64,000 bases of DNA. Source: Asaia bogorensis. Lineage in GTDB: Bacteria > Pseudomonadota > Alphaproteobacteria > Reyranellales > Reyranellaceae. A program made the position numbers and the translations under genes. Position 1 is the first letter of the stretch, and each line of letters begins with the position of its first letter. Where the stretch lies: assembly GCA_945889625.1 (NCBI GenBank), contig CAMDCE010000003.1, forward strand, positions 118,909-182,908. The letters run 5' to 3'. This document shows, one piece after another, positions 43,561-53,490 of the stretch. The notes under the pieces were generated by a model, which saw only the letters and a list, made by a program, of their open reading frames with translations, did not search any database and was not told the DNA's origin.

Positions 43561-45279
43561 ATGGCGGATTACGATCTGGTCATACGCGACGGCAACCTCG
43601 CCGACGGCACCGGCGCGGGGACGCGCGAGGCCGATGTTGCGGTGACGGGCGGAAAGATCGCCGCCGTCGGCAAAGTCAGCGGCAAAGGCAGCGAAGAGAT
43701 CGACGCCAAGGGTCTGCTGGTCACGCCGGGCTTCGTCGACATCCACACCCACTACGATGGCCAGGCGACCTGGGACTCGCACCTCCAGCCCTCGAGCTGG
43801 CACGGCGTCACCACGGCGGTGATGGGCAATTGCGGCGTCGGCTTTGCGCCGGTGAAGATCGAGGACCGCCAGCGCCTGATCGAGTTGATGGAAGGCGTCG
43901 AGGACATTCCCGGCGCCGCTCTCGACGAGGGCCTCAAATGGTCGTGGGAATCATTCGGCCAGTATCTCGACGCCCTCGAGACCCGGCCGCGCGACATGGA
44001 TCTCGGCGCCCAGCTGCCGCACGGTGCCCTGCGCGTGTTCGTCATGGGCGAGCGCGCCGCCAGACTCGAGGAGGCGACGCCGCAAGAGGTGGCGCAGATG
44101 CGCGTGCTGACCGCCGAGGCAATGCGCGACGGCGCGCTCGGCTTCTCGACTTCGCGCACGCTCAACCATCGCACGGTGAAGGGTGACCCGACGCCGTCGC
44201 TGCGCGCCTCCGAGGCCGAGCTTCTCGGCATCGCGCTCGGCATGAAGGACGCCGGCCGCGGCGTGATCGAGTTCATCTCCGATTTCAACACGCCCAATCC
44301 CGAGAGCGAGTTCGAGATGATCGACCGGCTGCTCGCGGCGGCCGGCCGGCCGTTCTCGGTCTCGTTGGCCCAGAGCCACAGCAGGCCGGACGGTTGGCGA
44401 CGCCTTCTCGGGCTGGTCGATGGGCTCGTCACCAAGGGCCACTCGGCCAAGGCACAGGTGGCACCACGGCCGATCGGCGTGCTGCAGGGACTGCAGGCAA
44501 GCCGCATCCCGTTCTCGATGTGCGCGTCCTACAAGGCGATCGCCAGCAAGTCCGTTGCCGAACGGCTGGCGGTCTTGCGCGACCCGGCGTTCCGCGTGCA
44601 GCTCCTGAAGGAGGCCCACGAGCCGCTGCGCTCCGAAATGGCGGCGCGGCTGACCGACTACGACCGCATGTTCCCGCTGGGCGATCCGCCGGACTACGAG
44701 CCGGCGCAGGAGAGTTCATTGGGCGCCCGCGCGCGCCGCGAGGGCCGTGATCCGCGCGACGTCATCTACGACTATCTGATCGAAGGCGAAGGCAGGAATT
44801 TCATCTTTTCGCCCTTCGCCAACTTCGCCGCCTACAACCTCGACTGCTGCAGCGAGATGATGCAGAGCCCGCACACGCTGATCGGGCTGGGCGACGGCGG
44901 CGCGCATGTCGGGCTGATCTCCGACGGCTCGTTCCCGACGTCGCTGCTGGCGCACTGGGGCCGCGACCGCAAGAGCGGAAGGCTCGACGTGTCGTGGCTG
45001 GTCAAGCGCCACACGCTCGACAACGCCAAAGCCGTGGGACTGAACGACCGCGGACTGGTGAATCCGGGCTACAAGGCCGACCTCAACGTCATCGACTTCG
45101 ACAAGCTGCGCGTCGAGGCGCCGGTGATGAAGTGGGACCTGCCGGCCGGCGGCAAGCGCCTGCTGCAGAAGGCGCGCGGCTACCGCGCCACCATCGTCTC
45201 CGGCGCCGTCACCTATCGTGACGGCGAGGCTACCGGCGCGCTGCCGGGCAGGCTGGTGCGCGGCCCGCAGGCCGCCTGA
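43561..45279 (+). CDS. N-acyl-D-amino-acid deacylase (D-aminoacylase) family amidohydrolase
   Basis: This 572-residue protein has the amidohydrolase layout: VTPGFVDIHTHYDGQATWDSHL with the HxH metal motif, GVTTAVMGNCGVGFAPVK with a conserved Cys, and IGLGDGGAHVGLISDGSFPTSLL. These are typical of N-acyl-D-amino-acid deacylases. It has no signal peptide. The ATG at 43561 is preceded by gggagaaa. Two Bug-type binding proteins on the opposite strand follow. The exact acyl-amino acid is unknown. Confidence 0.9.
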   Translation: MADYDLVIRDGNLADGTGAGTREADVAVTGGKIAAVGKVSGKGSEEIDAKGLLVTPGFVDIHTHYDGQATWDSHLQPSSWHGVTTAVMGNCGVGFAPVKIEDRQRLIELMEGVEDIPGAALDEGLKWSWESFGQYLDALETRPRDMDLGAQLPHGALRVFVMGERAARLEEATPQEVAQMRVLTAEAMRDGALGFSTSRTLNHRTVKGDPTPSLRASEAELLGIALGMKDAGRGVIEFISDFNTPNPESEFEMIDRLLAAAGRPFSVSLAQSHSRPDGWRRLLGLVDGLVTKGHSAKAQVAPRPIGVLQGLQASRIPFSMCASYKAIASKSVAERLAVLRDPAFRVQLLKEAHEPLRSEMAARLTDYDRMFPLGDPPDYEPAQESSLGARARREGRDPRDVIYDYLIEGEGRNFIFSPFANFAAYNLDCCSEMMQSPHTLIGLGDGGAHVGLISDGSFPTSLLAHWGRDRKSGRLDVSWLVKRHTLDNAKAVGLNDRGLVNPGYKADLNVIDFDKLRVEAPVMKWDLPAGGKRLLQKARGYRATIVSGAVTYRDGEATGALPGRLVRGPQAA

Positions 45280-46257
45280 TCATCCGGCGGTGAGCTTGTT
45301 GTCGCGGATCACCTTGCCCCAGAGTTCCTGTTCCTTCGCTATGTAGGCGGCGAAGGCGTCGGGCGAGGTGAGCGTGATCTCCATGTCGAACTGGTCGACG
45401 AACTTCGTCGTGACATCGGGCTCGCGCACGGCCTTGGAGATCGCCGCATGCATGCGCTCGACAATCGGCTTGGGCGTGCCGGTGGGTGCAAACACGCCCC
45501 ACCAGGCAAACGAGGGTTGAGACTTGACGCCCTGCTCGACCAATGTGGGCGTGTTGGGCGCGAGCTTGCTGCGCTTGTCGCCGGTCGAGGCGACCAGTTT
45601 CAGTTTGCCGGCCGTCACATGCGGCATCATGTTGGCGAGGCTGCTGACGGTGAGATCCGTCACGCCGGCCAGCGCGTCCTGATAAAGCGGCCCGCCTCCC
45701 TTGTAGGGGATGTAGTTCATCTGGAAGCCGTTCTCCTTCTGCAGGAAGGCGATGAAAATCTGGGCGAGGCTGGAGTTGAGCGATCCGATGCTGATTTTGC
45801 CGGGCTCGGCCTTGGCCGCCTTGATCGCCTCGGCGAAAGTGTTGTAGGGCCGCGTCGGATGCGCCGCGATGCCCTGCGCGCTGCGGCCGATCTGCATGAC
45901 CGGCATCAGCTCGCTGTCCTTGTAGGGCAGGTTGTCGTTCAAGAGCGGGTTGATGATGTGATTGTCGAAGACGATCAGCCAGGTCTGGCCATCGGGCGGC
46001 GACTTGGCGGCGACCGTGGCGCCCACCACGCCGCTGCCGCCGGGCTTGTTGTCGACAACGATGTTCCAGCCGGTTTGATCGATCATCTTGGCCTGGATGA
46101 TGCGGGCGATCGGATCGGTCGAGCCGCCGGGCGGGAACGGTATCACGAACTTGATCGCGCCCTTGGGCCAGTCGGCCTGGGCACGTGCGATGGCTGGTAC
46201 GCCTAGTGACGCAGCTACAGTGCCGGCCAGAACGGCGCGGCGACGCAAAACAGACAT
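45280..46257 (-). CDS. Tripartite tricarboxylate transporter substrate-binding protein (Bug family)
   Basis: This 325-residue protein has a signal with LRRRAVLAG (Tat-like) and a mature part IKFVIPFPPGGSTDPIARIIQAKM typical of Bug receptors. Later motifs are IVVDNKPGGSGVVGATVAA, GISLNS-like KISIGSLNSSLAQI and FAWWGVFAPTGTPKPIVERM. The family binds carboxylates for TctAB permeases. No TctA/TctB gene is nearby, so it is an orphan receptor. Its stop abuts that of the deacylase gene. Confidence 0.92.
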   Translation of the reverse strand: MSVLRRRAVLAGTVAASLGVPAIARAQADWPKGAIKFVIPFPPGGSTDPIARIIQAKMIDQTGWNIVVDNKPGGSGVVGATVAAKSPPDGQTWLIVFDNHIINPLLNDNLPYKDSELMPVMQIGRSAQGIAAHPTRPYNTFAEAIKAAKAEPGKISIGSLNSSLAQIFIAFLQKENGFQMNYIPYKGGGPLYQDALAGVTDLTVSSLANMMPHVTAGKLKLVASTGDKRSKLAPNTPTLVEQGVKSQPSFAWWGVFAPTGTPKPIVERMHAAISKAVREPDVTTKFVDQFDMEITLTSPDAFAAYIAKEQELWGKVIRDNKLTAG

Positions 46258-46340
46258 TTTAGCCTCCCAGATACGTCTTGTTTGTCAGGCAAGGGTAGCG
46301 GGAAGCCGACGCGGCGCAAGTCCAGACTTCGCGCCCGGGA

Positions 46341-47318
46341 TCAGTCGCTCTTGATGTTGTTGTCCTTGATGACCTTGAACCAGCGCTCTTGCTGGCTTGC
46401 CTGAAAGGCGGCGAACGCCTCGGGCGAGCTGGCCAGGATCTCCATGTCGATCAGTTCGACGAATTTGGCGGTGACGTCGGGTGATCGCAGCGCTTTGGCG
46501 AGCTCGGCGCTCATCCGGTCGACGATCGGGCGCGGCGTGCCGGCCGGTACATAGACGCCCCACCACGAATAGGTCGGGTAGGTCTTGAGGCCCTGCTCGG
46601 CGAGAGTCGGAGCGTCCGGCAAGCTGGTCGCACGCTTCTCGCCCGTGGTGGCCAGAACGCGGGCCTTGCCCGAGCGGAAGTGCGGCTGCGCCGCGCCAAT
46701 CGTCGTCAGGGTGAAATCGATCACGCCGGCCAGGACATCCTGCATGATCGGCCCGCCGCCTTTGTAGTAGATGTGATTGAGTTCGAATCCATTCGCCTTC
46801 TGCAGGTAAGACGTCAGCAGGAGTTGGCCGCTTGCGGGCAACAGGCCGACGCTGATTTTGCCCGGCCGCTTCTTCGCATCGGCGACGATGTCGCTGAAGC
46901 TTTTGTAAGGCCGGTCGGGATGGCAGACGACGACGTATGGAGCGCGGCCGACCAGCATGACGTTGAAGAGGTCGCTGTCCTTGTAGGCGAGGTTCGGCGT
47001 GAAGGCCGGGCTCAGGATGTGGCTGTCGAACGTCACCATCCAGGTCTGGCCGTCAGGCGGCGCCTTGGCTGCGATGGCCGCGCCGATCGCGCCGGCGGCG
47101 CCGGGCTTGTTGTCGATCACTGTCGCCCAGCCGGTATTGTCGCTGACCTTGGCGGCAAGGATGCGCGCCACCGGATCGGTCGTGCCACCCGGCGGGAAGG
47201 GCACGATGATCTTGATCGGCCCCTTGGGCCAGTCGCCTTGCGCCTGCACGACGGCGGGTGCGGCGAGGGTAGAAGCGGCTGCACCCAGGATCAGAGAGCG
47301 GCGATCTAACTTCATCAT
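46341..47318 (-). CDS. Tripartite tricarboxylate transporter substrate-binding protein (Bug family), paralogue
   Basis: This 325-residue protein begins MMKLDRRSLILGAAASTLAAP, a Tat-like signal, then IKIIVPFPPGGTTDPVARILAAK. It is clearly homologous to the protein at 45280-46257, with the same VIDNKPGAAGAIGA and SWWGVYVPAGTPRPIVDRM motifs. The tandem arrangement suggests local duplication followed by divergence. The start may be 47318 or the adjacent ATG at 47315. The ligand is unknown. Confidence 0.91.
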   Translation of the reverse strand: MMKLDRRSLILGAAASTLAAPAVVQAQGDWPKGPIKIIVPFPPGGTTDPVARILAAKVSDNTGWATVIDNKPGAAGAIGAAIAAKAPPDGQTWMVTFDSHILSPAFTPNLAYKDSDLFNVMLVGRAPYVVVCHPDRPYKSFSDIVADAKKRPGKISVGLLPASGQLLLTSYLQKANGFELNHIYYKGGGPIMQDVLAGVIDFTLTTIGAAQPHFRSGKARVLATTGEKRATSLPDAPTLAEQGLKTYPTYSWWGVYVPAGTPRPIVDRMSAELAKALRSPDVTAKFVELIDMEILASSPEAFAAFQASQQERWFKVIKDNNIKSD

Positions 47319-47409
47319 GGCAAGACCGCCCGGATACTTCTTTTGTTGCGGCAAGCTATCACCTCCGGTCACGGACGGAGAAGGAATAGCCGCTGGCGCA
47401 ATAAATTTC

Positions 47410-47438
47410 TTGACTGTTTGCGATAAATGCAATAACAT
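47410..47438 (+). promoter_or_regulatory. gatB: Candidate sigma70-type promoter for gatB
   Basis: TTGACT at 47410-47415 and TAACAT at 47433-47438 are separated by 17 bp and lie upstream of gatB on its strand. A short hairpin GCCACA-AAA-TGTGGC (47455-47469) follows in the presumed leader. A separate promoter would be needed because gatB is detached from gatC-gatA. Confidence 0.4.
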
Positions 47439-47602
47439 CAGGCTAGTCGGAAAAGCCACAAAATGTGGCGCACGCGCCGCGCCAGCGAAACAGCTGCTGT
47501 TTATTTTCTGTTTGTTTAACAGCAACGACGGCGCGAGGCAGTCCGGGGCCACCATATGAAGTAGGGCTTGATCCCGATGAACCAGCGGCCCTATTAACCG
47601 TC

Positions 47603-49051
47603 ATGTCACTGATCAAAGGCGAGACCGGCGACTGGGAGATCGTGCTGGGGCTGGAAGTCCATGCCCAGGTGATCTCCGACGCCAAACTTTTTTCCGGTGC
47701 CCCGACCCCGTTCGGCGCCGATCCCAACACCCAGGTGTCGCTGGTCGATGCCGCCATGCCGGGCATGCTGCCGGTGATCAACCAGCGCTGCGTCGAGCAG
47801 GCGGTGCGAACCGGGCTGGGCCTCAACGCCAAGATCAATCTGCACTCGGTGTTCGACCGCAAGAACTACTTTTATGCCGACCTGCCGGCGGGTTATCAGA
47901 TTTCCCAGTACAAGGACCCGATCGTGGGCGAGGGCGCGGTCGAAATCGACCTGCCCGACGGCAAGACGCGCACGATCGGCATCGAGCGCCTGCATCTGGA
48001 GCAGGACGCAGGCAAGAGCCTGCACGACCAGCACCCCAGCCAGACCTATGTCGATCTCAACCGGTCGGGCGTGGCGCTGATGGAAATCGTCAGCCGGCCC
48101 GACATGCGCACCGCCGAGGAGGCGGCCGCCTATCTCACCAAGCTGCGGTCCATCGTACGTTACCTCGGGACCTGCGACGGCAACATGGACGAAGGCTCGA
48201 TGCGCTGCGACGTCAACGTCTCGGTGCGCAAACCGGGCGATGAACTGGGGACGCGCTGCGAGATCAAGAACGTCAACTCGATCCGCTTCGTCAAGCAGGC
48301 AATCGAGCACGAGGCGCGGCGCCAGGTCGACATCATCGAAGGCGGCGGGAAGATCACGCAGGAGACCCGCCTGTTCGATCCCGGACGCGGCGAAACGCGG
48401 TCGATGCGCTCCAAGGAAGACGCGCACGACTACCGCTATTTCCCCGATCCCGACTTGTTGCCGCTGGTGCTGAAGCAGGCCGACGTCGACAGGATCAGGG
48501 CAGGCTTGCCGGAGCTGCCGGACGCCAAGAAGGGACGCTTCATCAAGGAGTATGGCCTGTCGCCTTACGACGCGGGCGTGCTGGTGGCGGAGCAGGAGAC
48601 GGCACTGTTCTTCGAGACCGTCACCAGGGGCCGCGACGCCAAGCAGGCGGTCAACCTGGTGACCGGGGATTTCTTCGCCATGCTCAACCGCCGTGGCGCC
48701 ACGATCTCGGACTCGCCGATCAGTGCGGCGAACCTCGGCAAGCTCCTGGACCTGCAGGCCGACGGCACGATCTCCGGCCGCATCGCCAAGGATCTGTTCG
48801 TTGCCATGGAGGAGACGGGCAAGGATCCGGCCGTGCTGGTGGAAGAGCGTGGCCTGAAGCAGGTCACCGACAGCGGCGCCATCGAGGCGGCGATCAAGGC
48901 GGTGATCGAGGCCAACCCCGACAAGGTTGCGGCCTACAAGGCCAAGCCCACCCTGTTCGGCTGGTTCGTCGGCCAGGTCATGAAGTCGACCGGCGGCAAG
49001 GCCAATCCCAAGGCGGTGAACGACGCGCTGAAGAAGATGCTCGACGGGTGA
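47603..49051 (+). CDS. gatB: Asp-tRNA(Asn)/Glu-tRNA(Gln) amidotransferase subunit B
   Basis: This 482-residue protein is GatB, which activates misacylated tRNA in the amidotransferase. The motifs [41 protein letters not shown] and [17 protein letters not shown] are characteristic, and the C-terminal GatB/YqeY tail is complete. The ATG at 47603 is the first sensible start. It lies 4.6 kb from gatA on the same strand. Confidence 0.97.
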   Translation: MSLIKGETGDWEIVLGLEVHAQVISDAKLFSGAPTPFGADPNTQVSLVDAAMPGMLPVINQRCVEQAVRTGLGLNAKINLHSVFDRKNYFYADLPAGYQISQYKDPIVGEGAVEIDLPDGKTRTIGIERLHLEQDAGKSLHDQHPSQTYVDLNRSGVALMEIVSRPDMRTAEEAAAYLTKLRSIVRYLGTCDGNMDEGSMRCDVNVSVRKPGDELGTRCEIKNVNSIRFVKQAIEHEARRQVDIIEGGGKITQETRLFDPGRGETRSMRSKEDAHDYRYFPDPDLLPLVLKQADVDRIRAGLPELPDAKKGRFIKEYGLSPYDAGVLVAEQETALFFETVTRGRDAKQAVNLVTGDFFAMLNRRGATISDSPISAANLGKLLDLQADGTISGRIAKDLFVAMEETGKDPAVLVEERGLKQVTDSGAIEAAIKAVIEANPDKVAAYKAKPTLFGWFVGQVMKSTGGKANPKAVNDALKKMLDG

Positions 49052-49074
49052 GGTTCCAGAAAGGGGAGAGATCC

Positions 49075-49476
49075 ATGACGAAGTTCGGGACGGCGTTGGC
49101 GTGCGTGGCGTACGCGTGGCTTGCGGTTGCGGTTGCGGGATCGGCTTCGGCCCAGGACAAGAAAGTGAAATGGGAGGGCTCGTGTATTTGCGAGCGCGCC
49201 GACGAGCCGGGGACCTTCCAGCTGGTGATCGCACTCACCGACGCCAACCGGGCCGAGATCCGCAAGCGCATGGACGCCGGCGAGGGCGACACCTTCAATA
49301 CCGTCCTGCTGGAATCGTTCACTTCCATCGATGAAGCGAAGCTGTGCGGCCGCAACAAGATATTTCTCGGCAACAAGACGGTAAAGATCGGCTATCGCCG
49401 GCTCGACGGCGATCTGCCCTACGATGAGAGCAAGTTCGGCACGGCCAAGACCCTGACGATCGGCGGCAAGCCGTAA
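49075..49476 (+). CDS. Small exported protein with CxC motif
   Basis: This 133-residue protein has a signal peptide ending near ASA-QDKK and a mature region with GSCICERADE, ALTDANRAEIRKRMDAGEGD and TAKTLTIGG. No named family was recognised. It shares the CxC, TDANR...RK...AG and (T)KTL patterns with the protein at 53491-53961, so the two are paralogues. The ATG at 49075 has aaggggaga in front. It lies 23 bp after gatB. Confidence 0.78.
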   Translation: MTKFGTALACVAYAWLAVAVAGSASAQDKKVKWEGSCICERADEPGTFQLVIALTDANRAEIRKRMDAGEGDTFNTVLLESFTSIDEAKLCGRNKIFLGNKTVKIGYRRLDGDLPYDESKFGTAKTLTIGGKP

Positions 49477-49480
49477 CTGG

Positions 49481-50674
49481 CTAGGGATCGGCGTAGTTCC
49501 TGAGGCGCAGGGTGGCTTTCGTGTCTGACCACACGAGGGCGGCGACCTGCCCGTTCGGTGCCAGCGCGATTTCGCTGACATCTACGGCCGGGGTCTTCCA
49601 GCGGATGACGCCCTTGGCGTCGGCCCGGACGATGAACTCGGGTGCGTCGGCTTCGTAGGTCTGGGCAACGATCGCCACAAAGCCGTCGCCGTCGGGGATC
49701 ATCCGTCGCGTCCAGGCGAACGGCCAGGCCGAGCGGCTGACGACGTGGCCCCAATCGTCGAGCCGGACCAGCGAGGCGCGCGGCTTTGGCGAGTCGTCGA
49801 CGAAAATGAACAGGCTGCCGTTGCGCAGCACGGTTACGGCGTATCCGTAGCTCTCGGGGAGGCGCATGCGGGCGGCCGCGCTGCCATCGACGGCGTAGCG
49901 GTGGATGTACCAGTCGAGCGGCCCGACGTCGCCGGGCCGCATCTCCTGGACCAGGGCGATCGTCGTGCCGTCGGGCCGCACGGCGACCGCGCCGACCCGC
50001 TCGGGAAAGCCGCGGCCGGGTCCTGCCTGCCATAGGCGCGCGCCGTCGAGGCTCAATTTGCCCAGCCACCAGGCGTAGGGACCGGAGCCGAAGCCGCCGG
50101 CCAGCAGCAGCGCGTTGTCGGGCGTCGGCAGGTAGGTCTCGAGTTCGTAGTAGGACGCCGGTGCGTCCGGATCGGTGCCCGGGGGACGGGGCGGTCCGAC
50201 GGCGGCTTCCTTCTTCAATTGGCCGCCGGGTGCCAGACGGAAGAGCGTTCCCGCCGCGTTTGGCCCGGTCGCCGGCGGCGCCGGAGGATTGCCGCCGCTG
50301 ATGAACACTACTACGTCGCCCGACTTGGCCGGCGCGACGCCCATCGACTCGACGGTGAAGCCGTTGGGGCCGATCGCACGTCGCACCGGCAGCACAGTCT
50401 TGAATTTCACGGCGCCATCGGAGCCGAGGGCGGCGAGCGAAATCCGCGCTGCCGCCGCGGGCTGGAACGGATCGCCCGCGGGCTTGTAGTCATGGAGGAC
50501 GACATAGTGCGTACCCGCGCTGTCGACCGCCAGCCGGCCAGGCGGCGCGTAGCCGTTCAGGCCGAAGCCGTCGATCGGCGTCAGGTCGACATCGAGCGTG
50601 ACGCGCGGCGCGGGCTGGGCCCCAGCCGTTGCGCTCGCGGCCAGAAGCACAAGGACAAGGGCCATGCGGATCAT
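49481..50674 (-). CDS. Exported hypothetical protein, possible beta-propeller
   Basis: This 397-residue protein has a signal peptide (MIRMALVLVLLAASATAGAQ). The rest consists of repeating beta-rich segments with GxVxxRxDG-type turns (VGAVAVRPDGTTIALVQEM, VRLDDWGHVVSRSAW, IALAPNGQVAALVW), as seen in beta-propeller proteins. No catalytic motif was seen and no family name can be given. It converges with the small CxC protein gene. Confidence 0.75.
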   Translation of the reverse strand: MIRMALVLVLLAASATAGAQPAPRVTLDVDLTPIDGFGLNGYAPPGRLAVDSAGTHYVVLHDYKPAGDPFQPAAAARISLAALGSDGAVKFKTVLPVRRAIGPNGFTVESMGVAPAKSGDVVVFISGGNPPAPPATGPNAAGTLFRLAPGGQLKKEAAVGPPRPPGTDPDAPASYYELETYLPTPDNALLLAGGFGSGPYAWWLGKLSLDGARLWQAGPGRGFPERVGAVAVRPDGTTIALVQEMRPGDVGPLDWYIHRYAVDGSAAARMRLPESYGYAVTVLRNGSLFIFVDDSPKPRASLVRLDDWGHVVSRSAWPFAWTRRMIPDGDGFVAIVAQTYEADAPEFIVRADAKGVIRWKTPAVDVSEIALAPNGQVAALVWSDTKATLRLRNYADP

Positions 50675-50721
50675 CGGTCGATCATATGTGCTAGTCTCGC
50701 TGTATTGAAGCGGGAGCGAGC

Positions 50722-51489
50722 ATGACGGCGAAACTATTCGCCATGACCTGCGGCCGCCTGGTTGGCCGGCTGAAGGACATGATCGAAGGCGAGGATGGAC
50801 CGGTCGTCCTGCCGATCCCGTCCTATCTTATCGAACATCCGAAGGGTCGGGCTCTGTTCGACACCGGCATGCATCCGCAGTGCCGCACCGACGCCGCCGG
50901 CCGTCTGGGCGAGAGGGTGGCGCGCATCTTCGGCTTCCAGCACTACGGCTCCGCCGACGACGTGAAGTCGCGGCTGGAATCGATCGATCGCGACCCCGAC
51001 AAGGTCGACTATGTGGTGAATTCGCATCTGCATTTCGACCATGCCGGCGGCAACGCGCTGATCCCCAATGCCACGGTGGTGGTCCAGAAGCGCGAGTGGC
51101 AGGCGGCGCAGGATCCCGAGACCGCGGCCAAGGTCGGCTTCTTCAAGGCCGACTTCGATCATGGCCATGTCGTCAAGCAGGTCGACGGCGAGCACGATCT
51201 GTTCGGCGACGGCAGCGTCGTCTGCATTCCGACCTACGGTCACACGCCCGGACATCAGTCGCTCAAGCTGCGCACGGAGCAGGGCGAGATCGTGCTGACC
51301 GGCGACGCCTGCTACTTCTGCCGTACGCTCCGCGACCGTCGTCTGCCGCGCTTCGTCTATGACCGCACCGAGATGCTGGCCTCGCTCGACCGGCTGGAGA
51401 AGCTGGAGCGGGGCGGGGCCAAGCTCTTCTTCGGCCACGATCCCGATTTCTGGAAGGAAGTGCCGCAGGCGCCCATTCCCGCGTTCTGA
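50722..51489 (+). CDS. MBL-fold hydrolase, N-acyl homoserine lactonase-like
   Basis: This 255-residue metallo-beta-lactamase-fold protein has the zinc motif SHLHFDHAGGN, the later PTYGHTPGHQSL, LTGDACYFC and FFGHDP. These match the AiiA/AttM-type lactonase branch. It could quench quorum-sensing signals or hydrolyse other lactones. No signal peptide is present. The start at 50722 is preceded by gggagcga. Confidence 0.9.
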   Translation: MTAKLFAMTCGRLVGRLKDMIEGEDGPVVLPIPSYLIEHPKGRALFDTGMHPQCRTDAAGRLGERVARIFGFQHYGSADDVKSRLESIDRDPDKVDYVVNSHLHFDHAGGNALIPNATVVVQKREWQAAQDPETAAKVGFFKADFDHGHVVKQVDGEHDLFGDGSVVCIPTYGHTPGHQSLKLRTEQGEIVLTGDACYFCRTLRDRRLPRFVYDRTEMLASLDRLEKLERGGAKLFFGHDPDFWKEVPQAPIPAF

Positions 51490-51500
51490 GGGCCGGCCTT

Positions 51501-52256
51501 CTAATTCTGCGGCATGAACTCGATCATGAGGCCGCCCGACTGTTCGGGCGCGATCAGCACGCGTTCGCCCTCGGTGAGGGCGAAGGGTACGTTGTTGGCG
51601 CGCAGCAACGCCTGCAACGGCCGCGAGCGTTCGACGGCGACGGCGATGCCGACCACCGCCGGTTTGTGCTCCGGCGCCATGGCCTCGATCGCCTTGTATT
51701 CGAGCTGGTAGGCGAGCGGCGACCAGATCAGCAATTCGACGGCGCCGGTCTTGACCAGCACGCAGCCGTCGAAAATCTCCTCGGTCGTGGCGTTCCACGC
51801 TTCCTTGAGCGCCCTGGCGGTCGACTTGGGCTCATCGGCGATGGCATGGATGCAGAGCAGCGCCAGCGCGCCGTTGGCATGGACGATCCATTCCGGTTCC
51901 ATGAAAGCGTCGGGCGTCTCATGCCGCACCGGGAACCACGGCACCGGGCCATCGCCCGCCGGGCCGATCACGACGCCGGCATCGACCTCGAAGCCATCCT
52001 CGGTTTCCCATGCGTGCGTGCGCTCCTCACCCTCGAGCTCGACGACGTTGAGTGCCAGCGAGATGCGGGTCGCTTCACCCTCCAGCAGTTCGATGTAGTT
52101 GGGGATGTCGTCGCTGCCCGGCTGGAAGCAGATGCACCGCGGCTCGACACCTTCAGGCGTCAGGTTGAAGCCGAGCTGGCCTAGCTTGGCCGCCGTCTCT
52201 GAAAGGTCTCCGAGGGTGGCGGAGACGTGGTCGATGTCGCGGGCCGAAATTTTCAT
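51501..52256 (-). CDS. VOC family protein (glyoxalase-like domain)
   Basis: This 251-residue protein begins MKISARDIDHVSATLGDLSETAAKL, the first VOC beta-alpha-beta module, and contains VDAGVVIGPAGDGPVPWFPVRHE, IVHANGALALLCIHAIADE and a final SGGLMIEFMPQN. It resembles glyoxalase-like proteins with a metal site. The substrate is unknown. It converges with the lactonase gene and diverges from a GST gene. Confidence 0.82.
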   Translation of the reverse strand: MKISARDIDHVSATLGDLSETAAKLGQLGFNLTPEGVEPRCICFQPGSDDIPNYIELLEGEATRISLALNVVELEGEERTHAWETEDGFEVDAGVVIGPAGDGPVPWFPVRHETPDAFMEPEWIVHANGALALLCIHAIADEPKSTARALKEAWNATTEEIFDGCVLVKTGAVELLIWSPLAYQLEYKAIEAMAPEHKPAVVGIAVAVERSRPLQALLRANNVPFALTEGERVLIAPEQSGGLMIEFMPQN

Positions 52257-52354
52257 GCCCGGTCATACAGGCTTAACCGGTTCACGCTCAAGTGCCGTGC
52301 TTGGCTGCGGGCGCCGTGCTAATTGCCGTCGCCACGTTTCCAAGGGAGGAATCC

Positions 52355-52981
52355 ATGTCCAAGATGACACTTCACGGTATTTGGTTGAGCGGCCCGACCT
52401 ACAAGGCAGGGCTCGCTCTGTCGCTGCTGGGCCAGTCTTTCGCCTACAAGCACGTAGATCTGCGCGCCGGTGCGCACAAGCAGCCGGAATATCTCGCAAT
52501 CAACCGCTACGGCCAGGTGCCGGCGCTGGTCGACGGCGACCTCAAGCTCTGCCAGTCGGGCGCGATCCTGCTCTATCTCGCCGACAAGTTCGGCAAGATG
52601 GGCGGCAAGACGGCGGAGGAGAAGGCGCGGGTGCGCGAGTGGCTGTTCTGGGAGTTCGACAAGCTGGCGGCCAACGTCTACCGCCCGCGCGCCATCAAGC
52701 GCGGCTTCATGAAGGCTGAGGACAGCGTCTATACGATGTACAGCAACATGGCGAACGACGCGCTGAAGGTGCTCGACGGAGCGCTCGCCAAGTCGCAGTT
52801 CCTGGTCGGCAACGACGTCACCGTGGCCGACGTCGCGGTCTACGGCGATGTCGCCTATGCCGAGGAAGCCGCCATCGACCTTTCACCATACGCCAACATC
52901 AAGGCCTGGATGAGCCGGGTCGAGAAGCTGCCGGGCTTCAAGAAGTACGAGGACGCCCTGCCCAAGCAGGACGCCGCCTGA
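52355..52981 (+). CDS. Glutathione S-transferase family protein
   Basis: This 208-residue protein has a thioredoxin-like N-domain (MTLHGIWLSGPTYKAGLALSLLG, INRYGQVPALVDGDLKLCQSGAILLYLADK) and a helical C-domain with FLVGNDVTVADVAVYGDV. The QS motif in CQSGAIL marks glutathione binding. The ATG at 52355 follows aagggagga. It is the most divergent of the three GST-like genes in the window. Confidence 0.92.
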   Translation: MSKMTLHGIWLSGPTYKAGLALSLLGQSFAYKHVDLRAGAHKQPEYLAINRYGQVPALVDGDLKLCQSGAILLYLADKFGKMGGKTAEEKARVREWLFWEFDKLAANVYRPRAIKRGFMKAEDSVYTMYSNMANDALKVLDGALAKSQFLVGNDVTVADVAVYGDVAYAEEAAIDLSPYANIKAWMSRVEKLPGFKKYEDALPKQDAA

Positions 52982-52994
52982 GGCATCGAACGGA

Positions 52995-53387
52995 TCAGGC
53001 TTCCAGCGTCTTCTTCATGATGCCGGTCGCCTGATCCATCATGCCGCTGATCGCAGGCGCCAGTTCGTTGGGCAGTAGGTCGATCGTCCAGACGAGGCGG
53101 CTCTTGTCCTTGCCCTCGGGCACGATCTGCACCGCAGCATTGTAGTGCGAGGCGCGGCCTTCGACGACCGAATAGACCAGCCGGCACGCCTCGTCGTCGG
53201 CCGTGACCAGGCGTTCGCGCGCCACCATGCCGTTGGAAAAGGAGACGATGCGGTCGCCCTTGTCCATTTCGAGTGAGGTGAGGAAGCCCGGTGCCACGCG
53301 GGCATGGACCTGGCCGAAATCGCGGATCGCCGGCCAGACCTGGTCGGCGGGCACGTCGAGGGAAATCTCACGGCGTAGCGTTGCCAT
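52995..53387 (-). CDS. SRPBCC family protein (polyketide cyclase/START-like)
   Basis: This 130-residue protein begins MATLRREISLDVPADQVWPAI and has the helix-grip pattern of SRPBCC proteins with ending SGMMDQATGIMKKTLEA. These bind hydrophobic ligands or catalyse cyclisation. The ATG at 53387 has an aggag ribosome-binding site 8 bases upstream; the longer upstream frame is not family-like. It converges with the GST gene. Confidence 0.85.
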   Translation of the reverse strand: MATLRREISLDVPADQVWPAIRDFGQVHARVAPGFLTSLEMDKGDRIVSFSNGMVARERLVTADDEACRLVYSVVEGRASHYNAAVQIVPEGKDKSRLVWTIDLLPNELAPAISGMMDQATGIMKKTLEA

Positions 53388-53490
53388 CTGTTGCACTCCT
53401 TGTTCGGGTGCGCCATCTAGGCCGGCCGGACGAACCAGGTCTGGCGGTTTTCGGACCCGGTCGCTGCGTGATGCCCCGCGCGACTGCCCG